From the NCBI GenBank assembly GCA_964587655.1, contig CAZPMT010000077.1:1-25605 (forward strand): a stretch of DNA of 25,605 nt, read 5' to 3'. A model generated the notes under the pieces. The model had not been told where the DNA came from. It was given only the letters and a program-made list of their open reading frames with translations, and did no database searches. Source of the stretch: CAZPMT01 sp964587655 (lineage in GTDB: Bacteria > Hydrogenedentota > Hydrogenedentia > Hydrogenedentales > SLHB01). Below are positions 7,341 through 15,905 of the stretch, one piece after another. The stretch's first letter is position 1. Each line of letters begins with the position of its first letter. Both the position numbers and the translations under genes were made by a program.

Positions 7341-7615
7341 TTGAACCACGGATGAACCTGGCGCGGCATGGGCGCAAGCAAACGGACAAGTACATATAAT
7401 CCTAACCGCAAAGAACGCAGAGAACACAAAGAAGACTTTCCTAAGAAAACAAGATTCTGACGAATAGTAGTACGGATGTAGGAAAGTCGTGAGAATCCTG
7501 ACCGCTACCCTCAAGGCAAGTGGCAGAGAACAACGCGCCAACTGGGATTGGACTCTCGAAGTATCTGGCAACTGCATGAATACGAGGTGGCTATCCGTGT
7601 TCATCCGTGGTTCAA
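7341..7615. repeat. 275-bp element with perfect 17-bp terminal inverted repeats
   Basis: TTGAACCACGGATGAAC at 7341-7357 is the exact reverse complement of GTTCATCCGTGGTTCAA at 7599-7615. The interior includes CCGCAAAGAACGCAGAGAACACAAAGAAG-type low-complexity sequence in fragments and no transposase. I see no target-site duplication at the ends (GGCGC versus CGGAC). It could be a small non-autonomous element or a long dispersed repeat. Confidence 0.65.
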
Positions 7616-7679
7616 CGGACGTTTCTAGAGACTATCCCAAAACCGCCGCGCCCGTGGAAATATCCATGCGGGCCACGCG

Positions 7680-7771
7680 CACCGTCATTCCCGCGCAAGC
7701 GGGAATCCAGCAAACACGCAGGTCTTCGCGTCGTCTTCCCCTGGATTCCCGCTTGCGCGGGAATGACGGTG
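7680..7771. repeat. Long palindromic repeat, GTCATTCCCGCG family, copy 1
   Basis: Perfect 31-bp arms at 7680-7710 and 7741-7771 flank a 30-bp loop. The core of each arm is GTCATTCCCGCGCAAGCGGG, itself a small palindrome. Weaker outer dyads extend the element: GACTATCCCAAAACC near 7631 mirrors GGTCTTGGGATAG near 7796, so the whole unit may be about 7629-7811. The same family recurs at 22862-22960. Confidence 0.85.
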
Positions 7772-7915
7772 CGGGCGCGGCATAGGGTATTTCCGGTCTT
7801 GGGATAGCTTCTGGGATAATTGTGGACGACAAGCCGCCTTGTGAAGTCTGCCCACGGTTCCATAGACTATCCCCGTCGTGATGGAATCGGTCTATGTTTC
7901 GTTTGAGGATATCGA

Positions 7916-9046
7916 ATGAAGATCACACGTGATGAGAAGCCGTCCATTCCGGTTAACGGTGCGGCCCTGGAGTTCAAGGAGGATTGGGCGGAAGCCAAAG
8001 AGCGGTTTGTTCTTTGGTGGGGCCACGAGTACTTCGGGCGATGTGCGATGGCGGTCACCGCGCCCAGGAAGAAGCCGCCACACATCCCGCGCCCTCCTGC
8101 TCCCGAAAGCCCGCAGCAGCGCTGGTATGATCTCGACTGGATCAGTAGGAACATGGACTACTGCCTGAGCGCCACATTCTTCGGCGGCGAGGCCCTTCCC
8201 GTATGGAACGCGGGCTATGCCGGCGTTTCAGCAATTCCGGCCCTTCTTGGGTGTCCAACCGATATCGATATGGAGACGGCCTGGTGGCATCCGATCTTGA
8301 CGGCATCGGACATGATCGACTGTCGCAGTCTCCGGCTCGATACGGACCAGGCGGGGCACCAGTTCACAATGCGAATGCTGGAAAGGGCCATCAAGGAATC
8401 CCGAGGGAAGTCCCTTCCATCAATCGGCGCACTTGGAGGGTGCGGCGACACGCTCGCCGCGCTGCGCGGAACGGCACAGCTCCTTATGGACTGTGTCGAA
8501 CGCCCGGACGAAGTACGGGCGGCCGAGGAGTACCTCATGGACATGTGGATCGAGTTCTATACCAGATGCTACGACATTGTCCGCGCCGGTGCGGAAGGTT
8601 CCACCTGCTGGTTCACCCTATGGGGGCCCGGCAAATTCTATCCCGCTCACAACGATTTCTCCTACAGCATCGGACCGGACACGTTCCGTGAGATTTTCCT
8701 GCCCGTGATCCGGCGGCAGACGGAGTTTCTGGATTACACGATCTATCACGTCGACGGGGTCGAGTCATTCAAACACGTGGGCGCGCTGTGCGAGTTGCCG
8801 CGTCTACAGGCGATTCAGATTCTTCCCGGCGCCGGAAAACCCAGCCCTCTTCATTACATGGACACGCTAAAGCAGGTTCAGGCCGCGGGGAAAAACCTGC
8901 ACATCAGCATCGCGGCTGACGAGGTGCAACATGCGCTTGCCCACTTGTCGGCCAGAGGCCTTTTCATTGACACCACCGCCGGGAGCGAGGACGAGGCGCG
9001 CAACCTGTTACGTATGACGGAACGGTGGTCCGTTGACCACCGGTAA
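7916..9046 (+). CDS. URO-D-fold protein, substrate unknown
   Basis: The 376-residue soluble protein belongs to the uroporphyrinogen decarboxylase superfamily, which includes the decarboxylase and the MtaA/MtbA-like cobamide methyltransferases. The best signature is the C-terminal barrel half, YTIYHVDGVESFKHVGALCE followed by LPRLQAIQILPGAGKPSP, a pattern I know from uncharacterised URO-D-like proteins of environmental bacteria. Earlier segments with WWGHEYFGRCAMAV (residues 34-47) and GALGGCGDTLAALRG (about 171-185) fit. I do not see the cysteine-histidine zinc set of corrinoid methyltransferases, nor enough to call HemE, so the substrate is open. The start ATG 7916 has GAGGA upstream. The stop lies inside the AATCAAGCGG leader of the next gene, only 21 bp before that gene's ATG, so the two are co-transcribed. 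Its place between two secreted proteins suggests a catabolic role, which is inference. Confidence 0.8.
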   Translation: MKITRDEKPSIPVNGAALEFKEDWAEAKERFVLWWGHEYFGRCAMAVTAPRKKPPHIPRPPAPESPQQRWYDLDWISRNMDYCLSATFFGGEALPVWNAGYAGVSAIPALLGCPTDIDMETAWWHPILTASDMIDCRSLRLDTDQAGHQFTMRMLERAIKESRGKSLPSIGALGGCGDTLAALRGTAQLLMDCVERPDEVRAAEEYLMDMWIEFYTRCYDIVRAGAEGSTCWFTLWGPGKFYPAHNDFSYSIGPDTFREIFLPVIRRQTEFLDYTIYHVDGVESFKHVGALCELPRLQAIQILPGAGKPSPLHYMDTLKQVQAAGKNLHISIAADEVQHALAHLSARGLFIDTTAGSEDEARNLLRMTERWSVDHR

Positions 9047-9136
9047 TCAAGCGGAGAGGAGTGGAGCATGAGATCGGCGATTATCATCTTCGAGGTGCTT
9101 TGCGTGATGGCTGCATGTCTGGAATTGGCGTCGGCC
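9045..9136 (+). repeat. Shared 92-bp ribosome-site and signal-peptide module, copy 2
   Basis: This is the second copy of the block at 4665-4756, again spanning GCGGAGAGGA, the ATG and the signal peptide coding region. Its left end coincides with the TAA stop of the URO-D-like gene. Differences cluster at silent or signal-tolerated positions, except one that puts a Glu (residue 9) into the hydrophobic core. Confidence 0.85.
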
Positions 9137-10876
9137 GACGATAGGGAGGATACGGCGATGGCCGGGGACAAATCTGATGATGTGATGTACGTGTATACGC
9201 TGGCCACGTCAGGAACGCCCGGGGCGTATGATGAAGCCGTGGCGGCAGCCTGCGTTCAGGGGATCGTCAACCGGGACGGCCCGCGGGTTTATGTCCTCTC
9301 GACCGGCAACGCGCGGCCTCAGTACTGGCTGGATACGCTGTCGCAGGAACCGGGCTGGCTCGCGGGAAGGAAGCGTGTTCCTCTGGCGGACCTTGACGCC
9401 CTGATCGCTCTCGCGGGCAAACGATTGAAGGGCGCGGTCGTTTGGGACCCGGAAGTGCCGGCCACGCTGAACGTCGCCACCACGATCGCGGGCGTGAAAG
9501 ACGCCGTGGCGCTTAGCCCGGAACTCGCGGAACGGTCACTGTCGCGCTGGAACCTGCCGGTGATCGAGGACCTGCGAAAACGGTTCGACGGCGCCGGTTC
9601 CGGCAGCAAGAAGAACGACGCGTACCGCTGGGCCGTCAAGGAGTATCTCGCCAAAGGTCGGTGTTCGCCCCATTTGCTTTGCCTGTTCGAGGATTCGCGC
9701 CAGACGCGGGACGCGGGAGCGGTCGGTTACGTGGTGACGCGCGACTGGGCGGTGACGAACCGGGCGTTCGTGTTCGATTTGTCGCCCTGGGGCGACGAAA
9801 AGCCCAAAGATGATCCGGAGCAGCCCCTTGGCGCGGATCTTGAGACGTACCGCAAGATCCTCGATGAGACGTTGCGCCAGTCCGCCCGTATGTCGGACCA
9901 TAATACGGGCGCCGGAAGACAGATGACGGAACTGACCGGTTTTTTCTCGTTCTGGAAATACAGCAATGTGCCGGGGTTCGCAAGCGCACACGAGCCCGTG
10001 CCGACCGAGTGGGAAACGGTTTATCTCATCTCGCCGTACAACTGCTATCAAAACACGATCTCGAGCGATTGCTACAACCAGTCGTTTCACGCACGCGCGC
10101 CATTCGCGCCGCTCAAACAGGGCCGTCCCGCGCCGAGGGCGGCACTCGAATCCAAGGCGTATGTCTGTATCCTGATGGCCGACTACGATTCCGCAACGCC
10201 GCTTTATGATTTCCTGCCCAAACACTGGAACGATCCCAGCCGTGGGAAGATCCCTCTGGCATGGGGAATCAACCCGAACCTGCTCGACACTTGTCCGGAC
10301 GTTATCCAGTTTTTCTATCGCACTGCCACCCCGAACGATTTCTTTGTGAGTGACGCGAGCGCCGCCGGCTACATGAACCCCAACCGGGTGAAACCGGAGT
10401 ATCTGCCCCTCTTTGTGAAACACAACAAAACCTTCTTCGAACGCGCCGATATGACCATCGCTCCCATGGTGCTCGACTGGGACCAGCCGACGCCAGCCGT
10501 CAAGGACGCCTTCACTCAGTTCGCGCCCGACGGCTATGCAACCATCGTCATGGATCTGCACGGCACGGGCGGCACAACGCCGCAACCGCACGTGTGGAAA
10601 GGGATGCCGGTGACGGAGTTGATCAACGATACCTGCAACTTCGCAAATCCCAAGCAGACCGCCGACGCAATGTACGGCGCCATGCAGAACCGAGGCAACG
10701 CGCGCCCGGGGTTCTATTTCTTCCGGATCGTGTGGACGCCGCCATCGTCGATTGTCGAGTCATTGGACACCTTGCGCAAGGACCACCCCGAGATTGATTT
10801 CGAGCTTGTCGATCCGTACACGTTCTTCTCCCTGTTCAAGCGGCACTACGCAAAGGCATCCGGAATAGATCCGTGA
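9068..10876 (+). CDS. Secreted GxGYxYP-family protein (putative glycoside hydrolase)
   Basis: The 602-residue protein looks like a GxGYxYP family member, a group described as putative glycoside hydrolases with an N-terminal Rossmann-like part and a C-terminal barrel-like part. The N-terminal domain begins around VMYVYTLATSGTPGAYDEAV with AACVQGIVNRDGPRVYVLS (about 60-80), the usual opening. The family motif appears as ASAAGYMNPNRV (about 435-446), with the first glycine replaced by Ala. The preceding WGINPNLLDTCPDVIQFFY replaces the more usual WG..E segment. The ATG has GGAGAGGAGTGG before it. The signal peptide MRSAIIIFEVLCVMAACLE ends near ASA (21-23) and is almost the same as that of the gene at 4688; a Glu within its hydrophobic core may weaken export. 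It is the last gene of the cluster and converges with the acyltransferase gene 87 bp away. Substrate unknown. Confidence 0.75.
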   Translation: MRSAIIIFEVLCVMAACLELASADDREDTAMAGDKSDDVMYVYTLATSGTPGAYDEAVAAACVQGIVNRDGPRVYVLSTGNARPQYWLDTLSQEPGWLAGRKRVPLADLDALIALAGKRLKGAVVWDPEVPATLNVATTIAGVKDAVALSPELAERSLSRWNLPVIEDLRKRFDGAGSGSKKNDAYRWAVKEYLAKGRCSPHLLCLFEDSRQTRDAGAVGYVVTRDWAVTNRAFVFDLSPWGDEKPKDDPEQPLGADLETYRKILDETLRQSARMSDHNTGAGRQMTELTGFFSFWKYSNVPGFASAHEPVPTEWETVYLISPYNCYQNTISSDCYNQSFHARAPFAPLKQGRPAPRAALESKAYVCILMADYDSATPLYDFLPKHWNDPSRGKIPLAWGINPNLLDTCPDVIQFFYRTATPNDFFVSDASAAGYMNPNRVKPEYLPLFVKHNKTFFERADMTIAPMVLDWDQPTPAVKDAFTQFAPDGYATIVMDLHGTGGTTPQPHVWKGMPVTELINDTCNFANPKQTADAMYGAMQNRGNARPGFYFFRIVWTPPSSIVESLDTLRKDHPEIDFELVDPYTFFSLFKRHYAKASGIDP

Positions 10877-10963
10877 TCGCCTGTCGTTCGCGCTGCACCT
10901 GGCCGGGCTTCCAATCATTTGAGGCCTACGTCCAACTCGCCGCGCCGGATCACGCACAGAGAA

Positions 10964-11914
10964 TCACTCTTCCGGCGCATCGGGGCTCTTGGCGTTCCGG
11001 ACCAACCGCTCGTTCCATTCTTTTTCGAGATACGGGCGGCTCTTCCAACGCCGGTGCAGCCACAACCATTGCCCGGGGTGCTGTCGAACGATTGCTTCTA
11101 TGGCGTCCTGGCAGCGCTGGACGTTTTCGACCAAGTCCTCGCGGAGATTTCGGGTCCTCGCCATCGGGATTTCCGGCGTAAACTCGATGGTATACCGTCC
11201 GTCGGGATCTCGGACCATCGACACGGCATGGACCGGCGCGCGTCCCCGGAGCGCCAGCATGACGGGCCCTATCGTTGCCCAGCACGGCTGGTTGAAGAAC
11301 CGCGCCGGCACACCGTTGCGCCGAGGGCTTTGGTCAACCATGATGCCGATGCTGAAACCTTCCTTGAGTAGCTCAAGCATCTCGCGCCCGGCCTGCGTCT
11401 TCGGGATGGTGACAAGCCCAGCCCCGCGCCGTATGCGATCCACGTAGTGGTCAAGCCGGATATCATCCAGAGGGCGTACGACCGCCGCCGCCTTCCAGCC
11501 ATAGCCGGCCATCGCGGCCGCCGCCCATTCCCAGTTGCCGACGTGGGCGCCTATGACGATGCAACCGCGATCTTTCGGAAGGTGTTCCTGGCCGCGCATC
11601 GCGACATGCTTTCTAAGGGCGTCACCCCGCAGCTCGGGAGTTCGCGCGAATTCCGCGGCCACAATGCACATGTTCTCGACGGATTGTTTGAGGATCCGCT
11701 TACGGTCCGAATCCGTCAACGAGTCGCCGAACGCGAGCTTCAGATTCGCCATGCCGGCCTTCCGTACGCGCGGAACCAGCAAGTAGACGAAACGCGCCGC
11801 GCATCGGGCAATGGCGCGCGACAAGGACAGCGGAACCGCGCCAAGCGACTTCACCAGAAGTATTGCGGCCGTTGCTGCCAGCCAGCGGCGGATTGGATTG
11901 CGCCGGCCCCCCAT
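10964..11914 (-). CDS. LpxL/HtrB-type lysophospholipid acyltransferase
   Basis: This 316-residue inner-membrane protein should transfer a fatty acyl chain from acyl-ACP to a lipid A precursor or a related lysolipid. It has the family hallmarks: an N-terminal hydrophobic anchor (about 10-48), the catalytic H-x4-E motif in GAHVGNWEW (H124, E129), VVRPLDD (about 145-151), a MVDQSPRRNGVPARFF segment that fits the substrate-binding motif, and the C-terminal PGQWLWLHRRWK typical of lipid A acyltransferases. Whether it acts first (LpxL), second (LpxM) or on another lipid cannot be told. The ATG starts 3 bp after the stop of the beta-CASP gene with GAGGC upstream, so the two share a transcript. Its presence implies an outer membrane. 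Confidence 0.88.
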   Translation of the reverse strand: MGGRRNPIRRWLAATAAILLVKSLGAVPLSLSRAIARCAARFVYLLVPRVRKAGMANLKLAFGDSLTDSDRKRILKQSVENMCIVAAEFARTPELRGDALRKHVAMRGQEHLPKDRGCIVIGAHVGNWEWAAAAMAGYGWKAAAVVRPLDDIRLDHYVDRIRRGAGLVTIPKTQAGREMLELLKEGFSIGIMVDQSPRRNGVPARFFNQPCWATIGPVMLALRGRAPVHAVSMVRDPDGRYTIEFTPEIPMARTRNLREDLVENVQRCQDAIEAIVRQHPGQWLWLHRRWKSRPYLEKEWNERLVRNAKSPDAPEE

Positions 11915-11917
11915 GGT

Positions 11918-13315
11918 CTAGGCCTCGAGTTCGATCGTCTGACCCACGGCTGCCGTGAATTTACATGCGCCGTTTGCGGTCATCTTGTACATCCAGTCAA
12001 TGGCCGCCGGGTCCCCGTGCACAAAGACGACGTTCTTCGGGTGCGCGCGCGCGATGAAATCCTGCAACGCGGCACGCGGCGCATGCGCGCTGAAATGGAA
12101 CCACGCGACGTCCTCGAGCACGACCTGAACCGGCGGACGGCCCAGGGCGAACGAAAGCCGCGCACCCTTTTCCGCGTTGAGAAGCCTGTAGCCGAGCGTC
12201 TCGGGATCGAGGTACCCTAGGAAGAAGATCCCATGTTTCTTCTTGCGGACCATTTCCTCGGCGATCAGTGCCGAAGGCGTGTTCTCGATCATCATCCCCG
12301 AAGTGGCCACGATGATGCACGGCTCGCTCAGCAATTCGAGAACAACCTTCCGTTCCCAGACGTCCCCGATCCGTCTAAAACGGCTCAGCGGGCGCAACGC
12401 GGCCTTCGGATGAAGGTACTCCGGGAACCGGTTGTACACTTCGTAGATCGCCCGGCCCAATCCCGACGCGTACACGGGAACATTCGGGATCATCCGGAAA
12501 TCCTGGAGCCGCGCGATGACGTTCAGCATTTCCTGCGTGCGGCCCAGCGCGAACGCCGGCACCAACACGCAACCCCCGCGTTCCAGGACCGCGCTCACGG
12601 CGGAGGCGAACCGAGCCACTTGTTCATCGAGACGCGCCTTATCGGCTTCCTCGTTCGCCCCGTACGTCGACTCGATAATCAGCGTGTCGATCTCCTCGGA
12701 ACCGTCGAGCGGCTCGAGGCCCGCCATAAGCTCCTGATCCGTCGCGCAGATGTCGCCCGAGTACAGGAATGTGTGGCCGTGAGTCCGCAAAAGGATGCTC
12801 GCGCTGCCCAACACGTGTCCAGCGTGCAAGAAAGCGGCCCGGACGGACCCGTCAGGGACAACGTCGAATTCCTCGCCGGGCGTTTCGCCGTTCGCATTCT
12901 CGATCGCGTACGCCACGTCGTCATGCAAGTAAAGCGGGTAGTCCGCGATGCCCCGCTCCGTCGCCATCGCGTTCATCACGGCGACGCTGTTGTGCAGCAT
13001 ACGGTCCATAATCCGGATCGTGGCCTGCGTCGCGAACGGGACCGTCGACGGAAACTGCTTGAGCAGTTCCGGCACCGCGCCGCAGTGATCCACATGCCCG
13101 TGCGAGACAAGCACCGCGTCCGGCGCGCGCCGCAACAGCGATAGATCGGGCAATGCGCACGCCCCTTCCTTTTTCGGATGAATCCCGCAGTCGAGAAGGA
13201 TCTCGTAGCCATTGACGCGAAGGAGGTACGAGTTGGCGCCGATCTCATGGCCGCCGCCGCACGTAGTTAACGTTGCTGTGCCCAACTTTTTCACAAGGCC
13301 TATTCTACGGACCAT
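11918..13315 (-). CDS. Beta-CASP metallo-beta-lactamase ribonuclease-like protein
   Basis: This protein of about 465 residues belongs to the metallo-beta-lactamase/beta-CASP group, which mostly act as RNA endonucleases or 5' exonucleases related to CPSF73 and YSH1. The two-zinc motif SHGHVDH is clear (about 70 residues from the start), followed by HAGHVLGSASI, SGDI, IIESTYGA, and in the beta-CASP part VPAFALGRTQEML, ASGLGRAIY and ATSGMM. The C-terminal RMMBL region has FHFSAHAPRAAL and NVVFVHGD. The start is unsettled: TTG 13330 lacks a ribosome-binding site, ATG 13315 has GAGGGG almost touching it, and GTG 13294 has a weak site. I chose ATG 13315 as the first ATG. Only 3 bp separate it from the acyltransferase gene; the pairing has no obvious functional logic. 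It diverges from arfB. Confidence 0.85.
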   Translation of the reverse strand: MVRRIGLVKKLGTATLTTCGGGHEIGANSYLLRVNGYEILLDCGIHPKKEGACALPDLSLLRRAPDAVLVSHGHVDHCGAVPELLKQFPSTVPFATQATIRIMDRMLHNSVAVMNAMATERGIADYPLYLHDDVAYAIENANGETPGEEFDVVPDGSVRAAFLHAGHVLGSASILLRTHGHTFLYSGDICATDQELMAGLEPLDGSEEIDTLIIESTYGANEEADKARLDEQVARFASAVSAVLERGGCVLVPAFALGRTQEMLNVIARLQDFRMIPNVPVYASGLGRAIYEVYNRFPEYLHPKAALRPLSRFRRIGDVWERKVVLELLSEPCIIVATSGMMIENTPSALIAEEMVRKKKHGIFFLGYLDPETLGYRLLNAEKGARLSFALGRPPVQVVLEDVAWFHFSAHAPRAALQDFIARAHPKNVVFVHGDPAAIDWMYKMTANGACKFTAAVGQTIELEA

Positions 13316-13391
13316 TCCCCTCGATGTCAAAGCGGAAGAGGACGTTGAGATCGTCGTTGTGACGGTCTACACTTATTACTACTGAGCGCTC

Positions 13392-13829
13392 ATGGAGACC
13401 CTCATGATACAGATCGCCGAGAACGTCGTTCTTGATGAGACCGAGATTGACCTCGCGTTTGTTCGCGCGTCGGGACCCGGCGGGCAGAACGTCAACAAGG
13501 TGGCGACTGCCGTCCAACTTCGGTTCGACATCATGGCCGCGTCCGGTCTCCCTGATGGCGTAAAGCGACGTCTGATCCGGCTTGCGGGAAAACGCGTGAC
13601 GGGCGAAGGCGTGCTCATGCTCGACGCACGCCGCTTCCGAACGCAGGAGCAGAACCGACAGGACGCGCTCGACCGCCTTGTTGCGCTCCTCGGCAAAGCG
13701 GCCGTGCCGCCGAAGCGCCGCCGGAAAACTAAACCCACAGCGGCCTCGCGCGCGCGCAGGCTCGAAACCAAGCGCCACCGGAGCGAGAAGAAACAGACCC
13801 GGCGCGAGATCTCCGCCACCGACGAATAG
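13392..13829 (+). CDS. arfB: Alternative ribosome-rescue factor ArfB, peptidyl-tRNA hydrolase
   Basis: The 145-residue protein is the ArfB/YaeJ type of release-factor-like hydrolase that frees peptides from ribosomes stalled on broken mRNA. The GGQ motif sits at 30-32 in RASGPGGQNVNKV, the catalytic signature. The rest of the domain follows (VQLRFDI, RFRTQEQNRQDALDRL), and the basic C-terminal tail (about 107-140, KRRRKTKPTAASRARRLETK) is the part that occupies the mRNA channel in known ArfB. Length matches the family. The alternative start ATG 13404 would remove four residues; I kept ATG 13392. It lies divergent from the beta-CASP gene and 101 bp before recQ, transcribed in the same direction. 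Confidence 0.93.
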   Translation: METLMIQIAENVVLDETEIDLAFVRASGPGGQNVNKVATAVQLRFDIMAASGLPDGVKRRLIRLAGKRVTGEGVLMLDARRFRTQEQNRQDALDRLVALLGKAAVPPKRRRKTKPTAASRARRLETKRHRSEKKQTRREISATDE

Positions 13830-13930
13830 CCTGGCCATCGCTGATTCCTTCCGTGGAATGTCATGGGTGGCGCTCTGTATAATCCGTGCCGCCAACCAAA
13901 CGCAGGAATTGCGCAGAGAGGCTCTATCCC

Positions 13931-15733
13931 GTGCAGTCGCTGGACGGTATTCTGAAACAGCATTGGGGGTTCGATGCGTTCCTCCCGCTCCAGCGCGAGG
14001 CGATGGAGTCCGTTCTCGAGGGACGGGACTCACTGGTAATCCTGCCGACGGGCGGCGGCAAGTCCCTGTGTTTTCAGGCGCCCGCAATAGCGATGACCGG
14101 CATGGCGGTGGTCGTGTCGCCGCTGATCTCGCTCATGAAAGATCAGGTGGACGCGCTGCGTGCGAACGGCGTGCGCGCGGCGGCTTTGAATAGCGCTCTC
14201 AAGCCTTCCGAACGTAACGCGACGCTCGAGGACATCAGCGCGGGGACAGTGAAGCTGCTGTACGTCTCGCCGGAACGCATCGTCCAACCCGGCTTCATCT
14301 CTCTCCTCGGGCGCGCGACCCCCGCGTTCATCGTCATTGACGAAGCGCACTGCATCAGCCATTGGGGACACGATTTCCGTACAGAGTACCGCGAACTCCG
14401 GCATGTGCGCGAGGCATTTCCCGGGGTTGGCATGCATGCCTACACGGCTACGGCCACGGAACACGTCCGGAACGACATCGTCGCCGAGCTTCGACTACGC
14501 GACCCGCGTATCCTGATCGGATCATTTGATCGCCCGAATCTCATCTACGCGGTCGAACAGCGTTCGGATGCCTTTCAGCAGGTCCGCCGGACCATCGACG
14601 AACACCCGGACGAATCGGGCATCATCTACTGCATTCGGCGCGCGGAAGTCGACGCGTTGTGCAAACGGCTTGCCGGCGAAGGCTACAAGGTCCTCCCATA
14701 TCACGCCGGTATGGACGACGCAACCCGCAAGAAGAACCAGGACGCCTTTGCACGGGACGAAGTCAATATCATTGTGGCTACCATCGCGTTCGGAATGGGC
14801 ATCGACAAGTCCAACGTGCGTTACGTGGTCCATGCCGGGATGCCCAAATCAATCGAGCACTATCTTCAAGAGAGCGGGCGGGCCGGACGCGACGGCCTGC
14901 CGGCGGATTGCCGATTGCTCTATTCCTACGGTGACTTTGCCATCTGGAAAAGCTTCGCCGACAGGACGGAAGGCGAACCGGGCGCGGTCGCACTCGATAA
15001 GCTGAGGGACATGCTGCGCTTCTGCGAGGCCGTCGCGTGCAGGCACAAGGCGCTCGTCGGCTACTTCGGTGAAACGTATCCGGACCGGTCGTGCAACGCC
15101 TGCGACGTCTGCCTGAGCCGAACGGACGTGATGGAAAACGCCGAGGGAATCGCCCACGCGATACTGAGTTGCATTCTTGAGGTCGCTTCCTTTGCGGGAC
15201 CAACCTACACGGGCTTGATATTGACCGGATCGCGCGAGGAGCGAATCGCCGCTAAAGGGCATCAGAGGCTCAAGACCTACGGCGCGCTCTCAGAACACGA
15301 GCCGCGCGCCGTGAGGGATTGGATCGAGCAACTCGTCGGCCAGGGCTACCTCGAAAAGACGGGCGAGTACAATATCCTACACCTCACTCAGCGCGGACAC
15401 GCCGCCTGGAAAGGGCGCGACACCCCTCGCCTGGCCCGAAAATCCGCGCGCGTTGCGCCTCCTCGAAAACCCATGCCTCGAACCCCGGCCAAGAAGCAGA
15501 CCGCCGGGCCATTCGACAAAGCCTTGTTTGAGGCCCTGCGCCGGACTCGACGGGCAAAGGCGGAAGAGCTCGGAGTCCCGCCTTTTGTCGTGTTCAGCGA
15601 CGCCACCCTCCGCGACATGGCCGGCAAGAAACCGAAGGACCAGGATGAATTTCTCGGCGTCCATGGCGTAGGACTTCGCAAGTGCGAGGCATTCGCCGAT
15701 GACTTCCTGAGGACCATCCGGGAATACATCTAA
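13931..15733 (+). CDS. recQ: ATP-dependent DNA helicase RecQ
   Basis: This is a complete RecQ of 600 residues, a 3'-5' helicase for recombination and repair. Numbered from GTG 13931 the Walker A TGGGKS is at 40-45 and DEAH at 137-140 in VIDEAHCISHWGHDFR. Helicase motifs continue through SFDRPNL, GIIYC, YHAGMDD, ATIAFGMGIDKSNVR and QESGRAGRDG. The zinc site is CRHKALVGYFGE...CNACDVC, then a winged helix and a C-terminal HRDC domain (about 525-600). I prefer GTG 13931, which has AGAGAGG about 8 bp upstream, to the GTG at 13886, which adds 15 residues and lacks a site. The TAA stop is the first part of a repeat block, so the repeat abuts the gene exactly. Confidence 0.95.
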   Translation: MQSLDGILKQHWGFDAFLPLQREAMESVLEGRDSLVILPTGGGKSLCFQAPAIAMTGMAVVVSPLISLMKDQVDALRANGVRAAALNSALKPSERNATLEDISAGTVKLLYVSPERIVQPGFISLLGRATPAFIVIDEAHCISHWGHDFRTEYRELRHVREAFPGVGMHAYTATATEHVRNDIVAELRLRDPRILIGSFDRPNLIYAVEQRSDAFQQVRRTIDEHPDESGIIYCIRRAEVDALCKRLAGEGYKVLPYHAGMDDATRKKNQDAFARDEVNIIVATIAFGMGIDKSNVRYVVHAGMPKSIEHYLQESGRAGRDGLPADCRLLYSYGDFAIWKSFADRTEGEPGAVALDKLRDMLRFCEAVACRHKALVGYFGETYPDRSCNACDVCLSRTDVMENAEGIAHAILSCILEVASFAGPTYTGLILTGSREERIAAKGHQRLKTYGALSEHEPRAVRDWIEQLVGQGYLEKTGEYNILHLTQRGHAAWKGRDTPRLARKSARVAPPRKPMPRTPAKKQTAGPFDKALFEALRRTRRAKAEELGVPPFVVFSDATLRDMAGKKPKDQDEFLGVHGVGLRKCEAFADDFLRTIREYI

Positions 15734-15894
15734 AAGTAGTAAAAGTAGAAAAGTAGGGACAGTAACCTATTTTCTGAGCCCGTAAAAGTAGTAAAAGTAG
15801 GGACAGTAACCTATTTTCTGAGCCCGAGACCCACAGTGCGGCCGGGTAGTATCCGGCAGAAAATGGGTTACTGTCCCTACTTTTAACTTTTACT
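15731..15894. repeat. Direct and inverted repeat between convergent recQ and the HtpX-like gene
   Basis: Two direct copies containing AGTAGGGACAGTAACCTATT lie at 15731-15782 and 15783-15826. An inverted copy at 15857-15894 (CAGAAAATGGGTTACTGTCC, then CTACTTTTAACTTTTACT) can pair with the second copy over roughly 30 bases. The loop contains a further hairpin, GCCGG GTAGTAT CCGGC, at 15841-15857. The structure ends near T-rich sequence and sits between converging genes, so it may act as a two-way terminator as well as being a dispersed repeat. Confidence 0.8.
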
Positions 15895-15905
15895 ATCGAG
15901 ATGCT

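Larger units (their letters stand above)
7334..7915. other. Gene-free region holding two inverted-repeat elements
   Basis: This 582-bp gap has no supportable gene. It contains one element bounded by perfect 17-bp inverted repeats (7341-7615) and one built around 31-bp perfect arms (7680-7771). Small readings here come from the repeats. The remainder, 7812-7915, holds the leader of the URO-D-like gene, with GAGGA just before its ATG. Confidence 0.7.

Noticed and set aside
9536..10591. 351-codon minus-strand reading within the GxGYxYP gene
   Set aside because: It is a shadow of a strongly supported gene, with no recognisable motif.
12233..13144. 303-codon plus-strand reading
   Set aside because: It is antisense to the beta-CASP protein, whose zinc motifs are unambiguous.
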